A stretch of 64,000 nucleotides of DNA. It comes from Dallia pectoralis. Lineage: Eukaryota > Chordata > Actinopteri > Esociformes > Umbridae. Location: NCBI GenBank assembly GCA_029465975.1, contig CM055728.1, positions 21,367,133 to 21,431,132 on the forward strand, given 5' to 3'. The notes below the pieces were generated by a model, which worked only from the letters and a program-made list of their open reading frames with translations, searched no databases and was not told the DNA's origin. The position numbers and the translations under genes were made by a program. Each line of letters starts with the position of its first letter. Within the stretch, counting starts at the first letter, position 1. Shown one piece after another: positions 25,865 through 36,671 of this stretch.

Positions 25865-27476
25865 CCTTCTGCAGCACTGATAACTAATGGTGTAATTGGG
25901 AAGTAATGCACATGGGGGTGTGGTATATGGTGATGTATTGGAAATATGTTGCAAGCCCTCAAGATACTTTTCCCGCAATTCTAGACAACTGGCAACCAAA
26001 GCAATCGAAACAGTAAAAAGTGATGGGATGCCATAAACGTGGCTATCGGCCAATCAGAATTCATGAATTAAAACAAACAGTTTAGAATTTCTAATAGACA
26101 TCTAGGAAGTTTTTCTGCGATTGTATTTATAGTGAACACCTATTTCACGGACTTAACAATTTATTTTATATTTTCAGTCCGTCTGGTTTTTATTTTTCAC
26201 TAGACTATGTCTCCTGCTACATGATGAGTGAGAAGAGGAGAACAATGGCAGAGGTGTTTGCCCGGGCTGAACCCATGCCAATTAAATCCATGGTTACCAT
26301 GCATCGTTTCATGGGACTTTCTGTTTCAGAATCAACCAGTTCACCAGACAGACAGGTATTTATGGACACAGGTCAGGCAACCCAAGTCTTTATTCCGGCA
26401 GTTGGTATTGGCCATAATAGACAGCATGCCTCCTGTTGTCAGAATGTCTCTTTCTTTCCCACTTTCCTCCACTTTCTCCTGTTTTCCCTGTAGAGTAACT
26501 AAAGCTGGGTAAAGCGTCTACTCAGCTCTCTGTAGCAGCATGCCGAATCCAGTCCTTATTGTGCTGCATGAATATATTATTCCAGGATTATGTAATGTTT
26601 GCCTAGGGATTCGGCTGGGGTTTGCAAGCTCCCTCCCTTTTATTTAGGCGGTATTTGTTCATGCTCTCTGCCTTCTGCAGCACTGATAACTAATGGTGTA
26701 ATTGGGAAGTAATGCACATGGGGGTGTGGTATATGGTGATGTATTGGAAATATGTTGCAAGCCCTCAAGATACTTTTCCCGCAATTCTAGACAACTGGCA
26801 ACCAAAGCAATCGAAACAGTAAAAAGTGATGGGATGCCATAAACGTGGCTATCGGCCAATCAGAATTCATGAATTAAAACAAACAGTTTAGAATTTCTAA
26901 TAGACATCTAGGAAGTTTTTCTGCGATTGTATTTATAGTGAACACCTATTTCACGGACTTAACAATTTATTTTATATTTTCAGTCCGTCTGGTTTTTATT
27001 TTTCACTAGACTATGTCTCCTGCTACATGATGAGTGAGAAGAGGAGAACAATGGCAGAGGTGTTTGCCCGGGCTGAACCCATGCCAATTAAATCCATGGT
27101 TACCATGCATCGTTTCATGGGACTTTCTGTTTCAGAATCAACCAGTTCACCAGACAGACAGGTATTTATGGACACAGGTCAGGCAACCCAAGTCTTTATT
27201 CCGGCAGTTGGTATTGGCCATAATAGACAGCATGCCTCCTGTTGTCAGAATGTCTCTTTCTTTCCCACTTTCCTCCACTTTCTCCTGTTTTCCCTGTAGA
27301 GTAACTAAAGCTGGGTAAAGCGTCTACTCAGCTCTCTGTAGCAGCATGCCGAATCCAGTCCTTATTGTGCTGCATGAATATATTATTCCAGGATTATGTA
27401 ATGTTTGCCTAGGGATTCGGCTGGGGTTTGCAAGCTCCCTCCCTTTTATTTAGGCGGTATTTGTTCATGCTCTCTG
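25865..27476. repeat. exact 806-bp tandem duplication
   Basis: Bases 25865-26670 are repeated directly as 26671-27476. The two copies were compared along their length and no difference was seen; the reading frames inside them (for example 26221-26493 and 27027-27299) are identical. The junction TCTCTG/CCTTCTGCAG shows no microhomology with the outer borders (CCCA before the first copy, ATGCTG after the second). The duplicated segment has no recognised gene. It is either a very recent duplication or a false duplication left by assembly of two haplotypes. Confidence 0.97.
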
Positions 27477-30059
27477 ATGCTGTCATCAGTTTTATGAAAA
27501 AGCGGCCGCTGTTAAAGTGCGCAGGCTAATTGGCAACGGGCTGCTTACTCCATTGTTTCATTGGTCTTTCATCGGTGATCGTTAGTCATTCACCAATCGG
27601 GTACCAGGTCTTTAAAATAAGCCCTGTCCATGCCTGCAGGTATGACCGTGTGTGTGTCTGTGTGTTCAGGTTCCGCTGTTGAGTTGAATTGAGACAAGCT
27701 TATGTTTCCAGAGAACATAGGGGGCCGCATCAGCCCCCTCCACTCTGGTGTGTAGCGTGCTAGCAGCACAAACAGCATGCATGTGTCCCACACGCTTTCT
27801 AAGCACGAGGGAGGATTATATCAAAGACAGGATGGAGGTGAGAGGAGCTTGAAGCAGAGCGAGCCTGTAGTTAATATGGCTGGTATAGGAGGAGGGCTAG
27901 CAACCTGTCTGTTGTGCGGTTTATGAAGCAGAGACCTTTACGCCCTGCTCTATTGCTTCATTAGAAACATAGAAGGAAGCACCTCGGGCGTTTTACCTTT
28001 CTCATCTCTACATCTCGTCTTGCGTAGACGGCGTTGCCTCTGGATTTACATTGAAATAACAATCATCAACATTTCACATAGAAGTACGTTAATGTAGAAC
28101 ATGAAAGGAAGCCTCTCCTTCGCTAGTGGGGCAGAGCGTACGACGTTGCACACACTGGTAGAGGGAAATTGAAAAGGTCCGTGCTGTGGGCGTATGAGGT
28201 GTGTAAGTGGGGTGTGTGTGCGTGTAACATTCATTAACTTCCTCAGTAGCTCTTTTTTATCACCCTGGAACACATCTCCCAGGGTGTGCGCTGTCACCTT
28301 CACAGATCCTCAGAGTTGTAGTTCTGTGGTAATTGAGCGTAGAGGCCAGGAGAATTGATTCTGACTAAGTCGGCACCCAAGTGTAATTTGGTGCAGCCAC
28401 ACCACATCAGGCCGTTGAAGCCAGCCAGCCATTCCAGTCCTTCACTCGCCCATCCAAAGCCCCTAAGAGGGAGTTCTCTACTCACTTGCCTCCTCAAATT
28501 TCAGCACTTGCAAACCAAACAAGGAAAGCTTGCCAAAGGACCAGCTCAGTAGACTTGCAGGCGATTGTTTTCTGCCCGGGTTAACACGCCGGTGGTAATG
28601 CTGGTGTTATCTGTGCAACATAAAACAGACGTTTACAATCAGGACATATTTGATCCTTGCGGCAGTATCTCTCACTGTTTTCACAGATCATTACTGCGGT
28701 TTCCATCCACACACAGTTCTGACCACCGTAGAACCGTTCCTTTAGGTTAGAATTAGATATGCCTCTCCAGACGGTAGCCCGACCCGGTTCCCTGTAGTCA
28801 ATTCACAACACAGTCTTAAACGGAAACATGCCTCTATGTTCTATTGTGGAATTTCTTAGTCTTGTTGGGTTTGTGTACAACCTCCCCTCCAGGAAGTAAC
28901 ACCAGCAGCTAATCACCATCCATAGTGGTTAAGGGCTCTGGTGTGGTTGTCTCCATGTGCGCTGTGCTGCTGTGTGGAGACACAGGGACTCGCTGAAATT
29001 AATTTCTGCCATTTAATTAGTGCACTTCGGCAGGTCTGCAGAGGAAATGCTGCACGGTGAGGATGGGAAGGTGTCCAGTTTGTTTTCTAACTGGATAGTT
29101 TGAATGCATTTTGGCAAACCAGAAGTACATTTATTACCAGTCAATGGAACGTTACTTTGCACAGGGAGTTCCACTTTGCCCGCTTCGTCGGCCATTCGTG
29201 TATCGAACGCACACACCCGATTGTACTGGTTTACGGCTGATGGAATCACGAGGTGACGCTAAACCTGTGTTGCGTCACTCTGATTATGTGTGATTGAGAG
29301 GTGCCCCCATTTGCATTGAAAACTAAAAGGGTATGTTCGGTATGTGTGTTCTGGTTGACAGACAAGGTAAAACTGTTATAATAACTACCGTCCTCTAAAC
29401 CTCTGCATGGTAATTTGACATTGTGTATTCTCTGGCAGACATGCGGCATTAAAATATTGTGAGTCGATGTGTTTATTAACCCTCTTCCTACGTTTTCTGT
29501 TGTGTTTGGTAAAAAATCCATCTTTACTACCGCGCCATTGTAATACTGTAGGCGTTTCCTCCAATTACTATACATTACTTCTGCACTTCCTAAAGCTCTC
29601 TGCTTGAATTTAAGACATCGTACATTCTGTCTCTCCATATGTTGACTCGTCAATACCATTGATGCCATCTGGTGTCCTGTGAGATTCTCTCAGAGCTCCC
29701 ACTACTGTCTCCAAATGTAACACTAAGCCCAGGTGTTTCAGATTTTACTGTGTTCAGGCCTTTCTCTTGAATCTTTAAACAGCCACATCTCCCCAAAACA
29801 GAACCCAAACAGCCACACCTTGGCTTTGTATATCACAGTTAATTTAAAACCAACTCAGGATTTGTGGCATGCAGCTTTCTTCCCCAAGGAAAAACACCAG
29901 TTAACCAAATAACATACTGCCTGTCAACAAAACAACATTCTGTGAAATACTTCATGCAGGGGATATAGAAGAATCTGGAATCATTTTCACTTCAGTTGAC
30001 CTTTTCTTTTACCCATGCCCTTTTTGCAGTTGAAATTCCAACATATGAGGTTTACTAAC
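27477..30059. other. intronic, nothing recognised
   Basis: About 2.6 kb with no recognised exon, RNA gene or repeat. The 140-codon - strand frame at 29246-29668 has no domain, repeats or splice signals that would support it. Confidence 0.5.
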
Positions 30060-30249
30060 AAGGTTCGGGAGGAGGACTTCCAGCTAATTAATTACAGGTG
30101 GAAGCCCTCAGCAATTAACAGCTAGAGGGTACATATAGACTCAGCAGTCTTACCTCGCTCCGCTGACAGCTCGCAGCAGCTTCTCTCGCCCAGATACTAC
30201 TCGTCTCGCTAAAGCGCTTCCTCCGCGGAAGGCACTAACAATCCCAGGA

Positions 30250-31240
30250 ATGTCCCCCCGCAAGTCGCGGGTCTCCCGACCATTTCGGTCATGCCGTACG
30301 CCACTCCGGAGCCCAGGGCTTCTCGCGGCCGCACTCCGGCCCGACCATCCGCGCGTTCACCCGGACGCCGGTACCAGGCTTCGCCGCCCCCAGCAAAACC
30401 ACCACCTTCTTCCCCGGCCTCCTCCTACCGCTCGACCATCCCGACGATCCCTCCCGTGGGGAACTGGACCGTAGCCGGGCTAAGACAAGCGCTGGGCAAG
30501 TCGGACCCACAGGTCTCAAGGAAGACGCACAAAGCGGAGCCGTACGACCTATATGTCTCCCAAACCGGCCCGCAGGCAGGGCAAAACCCGCAGGGCTCAA
30601 AATATACCGCCCCAGGCAACTCCGTCGTCCTCCCGCTCAGGACACGGCTCGCTTTGCTCCGCCAATGCCTCTGCCGCCGCAGCGCCGCATTCGGACGAGC
30701 CCAGCTGCTCCCCTTTTACAGCTCAGCCTTATACCCCTAATAACCCTCTCCCTTTCCAGCGGCCCCGAGCTCCGCCCCCGGGCACTAGCGCGAAGCTTTC
30801 CCAGCCAGCAGTACAGGCTAACCCTCGCCTCCAGTCTCTCTACCCTCCAGGTGCCAACCCCGCCCACTGGCAGCGGCACAACCCCGCCCACCGGCAGTGG
30901 CCCGCAGGCCCGCAGCCCCACAGCTCCAAACCAGCGCGGGCCCGCCCCGCTCGCTGCGCAAGCTCACTCTTCATCCTTCCAACCGCCATTCCCCCTCCCC
31001 TCCTCCCCACTCCGGTTCGAGCAACCCTATTTGTCCACCAGCTACGTAACTCGTACAGCAACCACCAGCGCAACCCACTGAACCCAGGTCTCCGCTCTTA
31101 TCGAAGGCAGGCAGATCGGTGATAATTTCAACGCGGGCGGATGCCATAGAGCACGCAGCCGTTCCATGCATATTTGTAGCTCTGCGGCGGCGTACGTCCA
31201 GCCTAAACCCGCAAATAAAACATCCAAATTATTCCACGAC
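30250..31240 (+). pseudogene. gag-like ORF of the DIRS element, frameshifted
   Basis: No single frame spans the region: overlapping frames at 30250-30474, 30291-30740, 30553-31122 and 30665-31081 share the coding potential, all rich in Pro, Ser, Ala and Arg as in gag-like proteins. In the second frame, NWTVAGLRQALGKSD followed by SRKTHKAEPYDLY resembles a SAP-type helix-extended-loop-helix DNA-binding motif, though worn. At 31121-31180 the frame reads DNFNAGGCHRARSRSMHICSS, which looks like the FNxGxC...C...HxCxxC finger of DIRS-type gag with two cysteines lost. The product would package element RNA; this copy could not make it intact. Confidence 0.6.
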
Positions 31241-31250
31241 TCCCGTAGAA

Positions 31251-31345
31251 AAAAAAAAAAAAAAATAAATAAATAAATAAAAAAAAAAAAAAAAATAAAA
31301 AAAAAAAAAAAAATAAATAATAATAAAATTAATTAATTAAAAATT
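31251..31345. repeat. A-rich tract inside the DIRS element
   Basis: Nearly pure adenine with scattered T, including an AAAT ladder (AAATAAATAAATAAAT). It sits exactly between the gag zinc-finger remnant and the reverse transcriptase. The finger and the first RT catalytic Asp are only about 425 bases apart, and the RT fingers region is not recognisable, so the tract may mark an internal deletion. Its length may be unreliable in the assembly. Confidence 0.9.
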
Positions 31346-31429
31346 TCAGGCAATGTATTTAGAACGGCCATCCACCCGGACGAGATAAAAACGCATTTTT
31401 ATCACCCTGTCAGACCCACGCAATTCCCG

Positions 31430-32130
31430 TTCCCAAGTATTAACAGCCTGTCCCCTCTCGACGAATCTTCGCTTAAATTCCACGGCATAGACCAGGCATC
31501 TACCTGATTAAAATCGCGGGTCGGGGTGCCTGGCTGGCCAAAGTTGACGTTACATCCGCTTTCAAAGTCATGCCCATCCATCCCGACTCATGGCATCTCT
31601 TTGGAGTCCGCTGGCTCGAGAAATACTATTTCGCCGTACGTCTAACGTTCGGATGCAAAAGCAGCCCTAAAAATATTCGACATGCTATCAGAAGCAGTCT
31701 GCTGGATCTTGTCAAAAACTACGCCATCCCCCACCTCATTCACCTGCTAGATGATTTTCTAATAATCTCGCCTCCCAACGCCATCCCGGCCGCGCACCTC
31801 CTCTCAGTCCAAAACGTCTTCTCCGAGCTTGGAATCCCCCTCGCAGAGGAGAAAACCATGGGCCCCGCGACGTCCATCGAGTTCCTAGGGATTAACTTGG
31901 ATTCTAGGGAATTCCAAGCATCCCTGCCAAAGGAGAAAATCGACCGAATAATTCTCGTCTCCTCTACTTTCCTCGAGAAATCGGTTCTCTCGAACGTGAA
32001 CTCTTGTCCCTGCTCGGCCATTTAAACTTCGCGACGCGCATCATCCCGCAGGGTCGCCCCGTTATATCGCATCTCCTCTCACTCGCGTCCTCCGTCCACT
32101 CGCTAGAGGACCCCATTTTCCTTAACCCAA
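31430..32130 (+). pseudogene. reverse transcriptase of the DIRS element, broken
   Basis: The main open part (31507-32025) reads IAGRGAWLAKVDVTSAFKV, then MPIHPDSWHLFGVRW, LTFGCKSSPK, the catalytic box HLLDDFLIISPP (the LDDF form of YxDD typical of DIRS elements), EEKTMGPATSIEFLGINLDS, and FQASLPKEKID. The first catalytic Asp is in the codon at 31546; the LDDF pair is at residues 61-62 counted from the Met at 31570. A one-base shift near 31502 separates it from the upstream FHGIDQAS part. Another shift near 31970 moves the thumb-region motif SLLGHLNFATRIIPQGRP into a different frame. The N-terminal fingers are missing. It would have copied element RNA into cDNA. Confidence 0.85.
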
Positions 32131-32665
32131 GCATGCCGCGACGAACTTAGGCTATGGGTAACATTTCTAAAACAGTGGAACGGCCTATCGTCTTTCCACA
32201 AAAACCTCGTCGCGTCCCCCACCGAGATCCAACGGTTCACAGACGCCGCCCCCTCAATCGGGTTCGGGGGATTCTACCAAGGTCGTTGGTTCGCGGCTCC
32301 GTAGCCACCCCAGTTCCAGCAATTACCGCAATCCTCGGCGCTATTCGAGCTCTACCCTCTCGTAGTAGCAGCTTCCCCGTGGGGGAAGGAATGGTCCTCT
32401 ACAAGCATCCTAGTGCATTGCGACTATGAGGCGACCGTGCACTGCATTAACAGAGGCCGTTCCCATTCACCCGCTCTGATGCCACTCTTAAGGCGCCTCA
32501 CCTGGATCGCAGCTTGCGACCAATTCATTATCGTCGCTAAGCATATCCCGGGTCGGAGAATCAAATTGCTGACTCCTGTCTCGCTTTCTGTTTCAGAAAT
32601 TCAGGACGCTGGCTCCGGAGGCGGACCGTATCCCTACTCCGGTACCTCGCTATTCAGAGTTGATA
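32131..32665 (+). pseudogene. RNase H domain of the DIRS element, with stop
   Basis: In frame with 32242 the sequence reads RFTDAAPSIGFGGFYQGRWF (first catalytic Asp at 32242-32244). An in-frame TAG follows at 32302-32304, then FELYPLVVAASPWG, VHCDYEATVHCINRGRS (catalytic Asp at 32422-32424), LLRRLTWIAACDQFIIVAKHIPG and a frameshift near 32572. The following frame gives IADS and then KFRTLAPEADRIPTPVPRYSE. This is the RNase H and linker layout found between RT and recombinase in DIRS-type elements. The enzyme would remove the RNA strand during reverse transcription; here it is interrupted once by a stop and once by a shift. Confidence 0.8.
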
Positions 32666-32918
32666 TTCCCGTAAACCACCCGCTAAAACCCTGCTCGACT
32701 CATCACTCAACACCATCCTTCACGCAGTCGCCCCAGGACCCTCCAATCCTACCTTACCGCCTGGAAAAGTTTTAAAACATTCCACGCTTCTTACAACCTA
32801 CCCTTCCCGATTTTTCCCTTCTTTCCATAACGTCTTTCACCTCCTATCTTTATACCATAAAGGGCTTACAAGCCGGGTCCATTAGAGGGTACCTGAGCGG
32901 CATCCAGTTTTCCATAAA

Positions 32919-33656
32919 TTGATGCACGGCGCCCCCTCCCCCGGAATAAGCAACGCACAAACCTCCCTCCTGATTAAAGGGATTCAAAGATCCCAGCCCA
33001 CCCGTACCGACGCCAGGCAACCCTTAACCCTTGATATCTTAACCAAATGCATTTACACCCTCCGCACAGGCTACCAGCCCCTAGGTGCCGCCCGCACACT
33101 TGACGCCATGTTTATCCTAGCCTTTTTCGGCTTCCTCAGGTGCTCGGAACTCACCACCACTTCCAAATTCGACCCCGAAATCCACCCCACCATCTCAGAC
33201 CTATCAGTAATAGACGACGAGGCAATTTCATTTCTGATTAAACGAAGCAAGACCGACCAGAACAATAAAGGCCATTTTATCTACATTTTTAACCTAGCCT
33301 CGCAAATCCAACCGTACCAGTCAATTCGGGTTTACCTGCAACGGAGAAGATCCCAGGCTAGATCTCCTCTGGAACCCCTGTTCATGGACGAATCCCGGAA
33401 ACCCGTGTCACGTTTCTGGTTCCAGAAGCACCTCAAATCCGTTCTCCAGCAGTCAGGCATTCCAGCAGAACACTTTTCAGGCCACTCATTCCGCATCGGG
33501 GCAGCAACTTCAGCAGCCCAAAAAGGCCTCTCCCAACAGCAGATCCAAGCCCTAGGGAGATGGTCCTCCGACGCTTTCCAAAGCTATATCAGGACAAATC
33601 GGTCCCATATCAAAATAGCTCACCAAACCCTCGTAAACAAATCAACCAATAGATAA
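32919..33656 (+). CDS. tyrosine recombinase of the DIRS element, catalytic domain open
   Basis: A 245-codon frame encoding the catalytic domain of a tyrosine recombinase, the enzyme that integrates DIRS-type elements by strand exchange through a 3'-phosphotyrosine. All expected active-site residues can be seen: R74 (FFGFLRCSEL), K111 (RSKTDQ), H189 and R192 (SGHSFRIGAAT), W215 in the His/Trp position (LGRWSSDAF) and the nucleophile Y223 (QSYIRT). The DNA-binding core starts further upstream (about 32700): the worn frames there resemble a SAM-like N-terminal domain, and a stop and shifts separate them from the Met at 32919. That Met is therefore simply the first after the break, not necessarily the native start. 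The domain is similar in type to Ngaro and DIRS recombinases. Whether it is expressed cannot be told. Confidence 0.85.
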   Translation: MMHGAPSPGISNAQTSLLIKGIQRSQPTRTDARQPLTLDILTKCIYTLRTGYQPLGAARTLDAMFILAFFGFLRCSELTTTSKFDPEIHPTISDLSVIDDEAISFLIKRSKTDQNNKGHFIYIFNLASQIQPYQSIRVYLQRRRSQARSPLEPLFMDESRKPVSRFWFQKHLKSVLQQSGIPAEHFSGHSFRIGAATSAAQKGLSQQQIQALGRWSSDAFQSYIRTNRSHIKIAHQTLVNKSTNR

Positions 33657-33735
33657 ATGGACAATTAAATCAACTAAGTAATAGAACTCCGTTCTAATTA
33701 ATAGAACCCCCCTTGTTCCTTTTCTGTCCTCTCTT

Positions 33736-34530
33736 TCCGTCCAGCGAGCATTGGCCTCACAGCGGACGGAGTGAGAGCCCCCGGTAGAGCGCTCCTGTTT
33801 TCTCTTTCATCCAGTGAGCATTCGGTCTCCAGCAGATGCCGCGTGAGAAAATCTCCCGGGCAGGCACTCACTTTCGCTATTTCCCGTTTCCTTCCGTCCA
33901 GCGGGCACTAGTCTCACAGCGGACGGAATGAGAACCTCCCCGGTTGAGTTCGTACGTTTTCTCTTTTCATCCAGTGAGCATTTGGTCTCCAGCAGATGCC
34001 GCGTGAGAAAATCTCCCGGGCAAGCACTCATTTTCCCCTTCGCGTTTCCCCTTTCCGTCCAGCGAGCACTAGTCTCACAGCGGACGGAGTGAGAACTTCC
34101 CGGTCGAGCTCCAACGTTTTCTCTTTTCATCCAGTGAGCATTGGTCTCCAGCAGGTGCCGCGTGAGAAAATCTCCCGGGCAAGCACTCATTTTCCCCCTT
34201 CGCGTTTCCCCTTTCCGTCCAGCGAGCACTAGTCTCACAGCGGACGGAGTGAGAACTTCCCGGTCGAGCCCATCGTTCTCTCTTTCATCCAGTGAGCATT
34301 GGTCTCCAGCAGATGCCGCGTGAGAACCTCCCGGGCAAGCACTCACTTTCCTGTACGTTCCTCCTTTCCGTCCAGCGAGCATTGGTCTCACAGCGGTCGG
34401 AATAAATCTATACCAAACGGGCATTGGTCCCACAGCAAAGCTCCCACGTTTCCCCGTTCCGTCCAGCGAGCATTGGTCTCCCAGCGGTCGGAATAGGAAC
34501 ACCAAGCGGGCCTCAGTCCCGCAACAAACG
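33736..34530 (+). repeat. tandem core repeats in the 3' region of the DIRS element
   Basis: About twelve copies of a core CCAGYGAGCAYTRGTCTC(A)CAGC. Two alternating forms are seen: one begins TCCGTCCAGCGAGCA and continues with CGGACGGAGTGAGAA, the other begins TCATCCAGTGAGCA and continues with GATGCCGCGTGAGAA. CCAG positions are 33741, 33811, 33898, 33971, 34059, 34131, 34219, 34289 and 34372, giving alternating spacings of about 70-73 and 83-88 bases (a higher-order unit of about 160 bp). After 34372 the spacing falls to about 40-50. Terminal or subterminal repeats of DIRS-type elements are used in making the circular intermediate, but this compound array is not a standard feature that I recognise. 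Confidence 0.85.
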
Positions 34531-34608
34531 TTCAAACGCCCCACGTCCACAGGCCAGCAGGGCCCGCCTAGTCCAGGCCGTGAACGGCTTCACAGGCCCG
34601 CGCGCATA

Positions 34609-34610
<2 letters not shown>

Positions 34611-34648
<38 letters not shown>

Positions 34649-34743
34649 AACAAAAAAAAAAAAAAAAAAAAAATAAAAAAATAATAATAAAAAATAACAT
34701 TTAAAAAAAAAATATTAAAAAAAAAATAAAAAAAAAAAAAAAA
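34611..34743. repeat. A-rich tract near the 3' end of the DIRS element
   Basis: About 130 bases that are almost entirely adenine with scattered T, G and C (AAGAAACAAAA, AATAATAATAA, CATTT). It separates the core-repeat region from a final GC-rich stretch (34745-34920) that contains two copies of ATTCCGAGCCCG. DIRS elements do not need a poly(A) tail, so its presence is unexplained. Confidence 0.9.
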
Positions 34744-35112
34744 TCTGACCCTTCCTCGCGATGCCAGTCCGCCAAGCTCGGCTCTCTGGGGGTTTATAAT
34801 CCAGCGGCTGTCCTCGGCTCCTTAGCGTTAGGGGGTACTCTGGGTTCGGGCCAAATTCCGAGCCCGGAGCCCCGGGCCGGATTCCGAGCCCGAACCCTCC
34901 CTCCGGACAGCACGCCAAATACGCATTAAACCTATATCCCTTAATTGGCATGTAAGTGCGAACTCGTGAACTTGTCATTGGAACGATTACGATAAAATGG
35001 ACCAGTTTTTTCTTGATGGTTGCATTTTCTGCATAACGACCGTCTACCTTCCTGCTGGTGTCTGGCCATCAGCAGGAAATGTGGATGATTGTGTTGATAA
35101 TTTCAAACTTTG

Positions 35113-35265
35113 GAGCAGTTGTTTGCTTAGTGATAGAGTGCATGCTTTGTATGTATAATGTCCTGGGTTCAATCCCCAGCTTCTCCCCAGGTCTCGTTGC
35201 AAATGAGGAATTGTTTTCAATCGGCCTACCTGGTTAAATAAAGGTTAAATAAATAAAAAATCAAA
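35113..35265 (+). mobile_element. tRNA-derived SINE
   Basis: Starts with TTTGCTTAGTGATAGAGTGC, an A-box-like block, followed after about 30 bases by GGGTTCAATCCCCAGC, an almost perfect pol III B box. The tRNA-like head leads into CAGGTCTCGTTGCAAATGAGG and a tail ending CTACCTGGTTAAATAAAGG and AAATAAATAAA. This head-body-tail layout is that of a fish SINE mobilised by LINE machinery. The anticodon arm does not fold as a proper tRNA, so it is not a tRNA gene. Target duplications were not resolved. Confidence 0.75.
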
Positions 35266-36114
35266 TACACTTCCTCCAACATAGTCAGATGAAGATGAGA
35301 CGTATGTAGCTGTCGTCGATGAGTCATCTAACCTCACACAAAGTAATTCACACTCTTCTGTAAGGCAGTCACGGATTATACATATTACAATATTTCGTCA
35401 AGAATAGATTCACAAGCCTTATCTTCAAGAACTTACGGGGTGTAAAAGTAATTTTTAGTTTTTTTCATCTCATAACAGAGAACACTGACAAGACAAAACA
35501 TAAGGAGATGACCAATTCAAAGACAACGAACATTAGCCCATGGAACATCTCAGTATCTAACACATGAAAGCTAAAGTTGATCGGTATCTATCTACACATC
35601 ATAACCGGCTGAATAGACAGATTTGAACGTTGTAATGTTTGTAACACGCTTGTTACAAGCTCATTAGCTTCAGCTCAGCAATGCTATGCTAGACCAGATC
35701 AATGCCAATATAAATTGTCACCACTAAACATCAACCCAATCAAATATTTGGTTTGGACAGAGCTCCAACAACTGCTTACTAGATAAGTTGCCACATTGAG
35801 TGGGGATGGCAGGAAATGGCAGATTAAAAAACACCAACACATGTTGGCGTAAGTCATGTTTGTGACAAACCATATGCTTCTGTCAAGAACAAATATAACC
35901 TTTTTTCCAGGAAAATCCTTAGTGCAACTGAACCTCAAACTAGCTTGGGAGCATAATACAGCACCTGTCACATTGAGTGATGGGTTTTGTTAAGCAGTGT
36001 TTGTAGCTCGTCACAGCCTTTTACTTTAGCAGTGGTACTTTAATTAACAACAGCAAAAATACCCTTGTGGATGGAAACATTTAGGTTAAAAAATTGGGAC
36101 ATGAATAACACAGT
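35266..36114. other. intronic, nothing recognised
   Basis: AT-rich sequence with no recognised exon or repeat. Confidence 0.5.
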
Positions 36115-36369
36115 GTAGCCTACATAATTTATAATAATAATTTAATAATAATTTAATTTAATAATAATTTATAATAATAATAATTTATAATAATAATTTA
36201 ATAATAATATAATAATAATTTAATAATTGAATTTAATAATAATTGAATTTAATAATAATATAATAATAATTTATAATAATAATTTAATAATTTAATTTAA
36301 TAATAATTTAATTTAATAATAATATAATAATAATTTATAATAATTTATGTAGCCTACATAATTTATAAT
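36115..36369. repeat. AT-rich (TAA/TTAA) microsatellite between short direct repeats
   Basis: About 210 bp built only from A and T (TAATAATTTAATAATAATT and similar). It is bordered by two copies of GTAGCCTACATAATTTATAA at 36115-36134 and 36349-36368, so the tract expanded between, or together with, a duplicated flank. Confidence 0.9.
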
Positions 36370-36671
36370 TTTAATGTACTCAGAATTAATTGTTTGTTTA
36401 AATTAATAGAAATGTTAAGATATAGATTATTATGTATGATACTATTTGCTTATAGAGATATTCTAAACCTATAAGGTAATTCTATTAATTTGTTACAGTG
36501 GTAGTTTATTGTTTTAGTTTATATATACTTTTATTGTTTAAGGAGGCATGAACAGGTTTGACTAGCTATGACTATCTGACCACTTTGGTCAAGACATTTT
36601 ATAATGTGTTGTCCTTCTGCTATGATAATAGATGGGTACTAGTTTTCAATATTAAAGGCACAGCTGTATAC

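Larger units (their letters stand above)
30060..34930 (+). mobile_element. DIRS/Ngaro-like tyrosine-recombinase retrotransposon, decayed
   Basis: A GC-rich, CpG-rich block of about 4.9 kb that contrasts sharply with its AT-rich surroundings. In order it carries a proline-rich gag-like region with a worn zinc finger, a reverse transcriptase, an RNase H, a tyrosine recombinase and a repetitive 3' non-coding region. RT plus tyrosine recombinase, with no integrase or protease, is the defining set of DIRS-order retrotransposons, which insert a circular DNA intermediate by recombination and make no target duplication. Ngaro-type elements have split direct repeats at the ends; these could not be proved here. 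Both borders are estimates from the change in base composition. Frameshifts and a stop make the element as a whole non-functional. Confidence 0.85.

Noticed and set aside
25787..26859. Paired - strand frames MADSHVYGIPSLFTV... as duplicated genes
   Set aside because: They are identical only because of the 806-bp DNA duplication; no coding signature is seen in either copy.
29246..29668. 140-codon - strand frame
   Set aside because: Longest non-repeat frame outside known elements, but no domain, signal peptide or splice sites; length is within chance for this composition.
35113..35190. tRNA gene
   Set aside because: A and B boxes are present but the cloverleaf does not close and the sequence continues into a SINE body and AT-rich tail.
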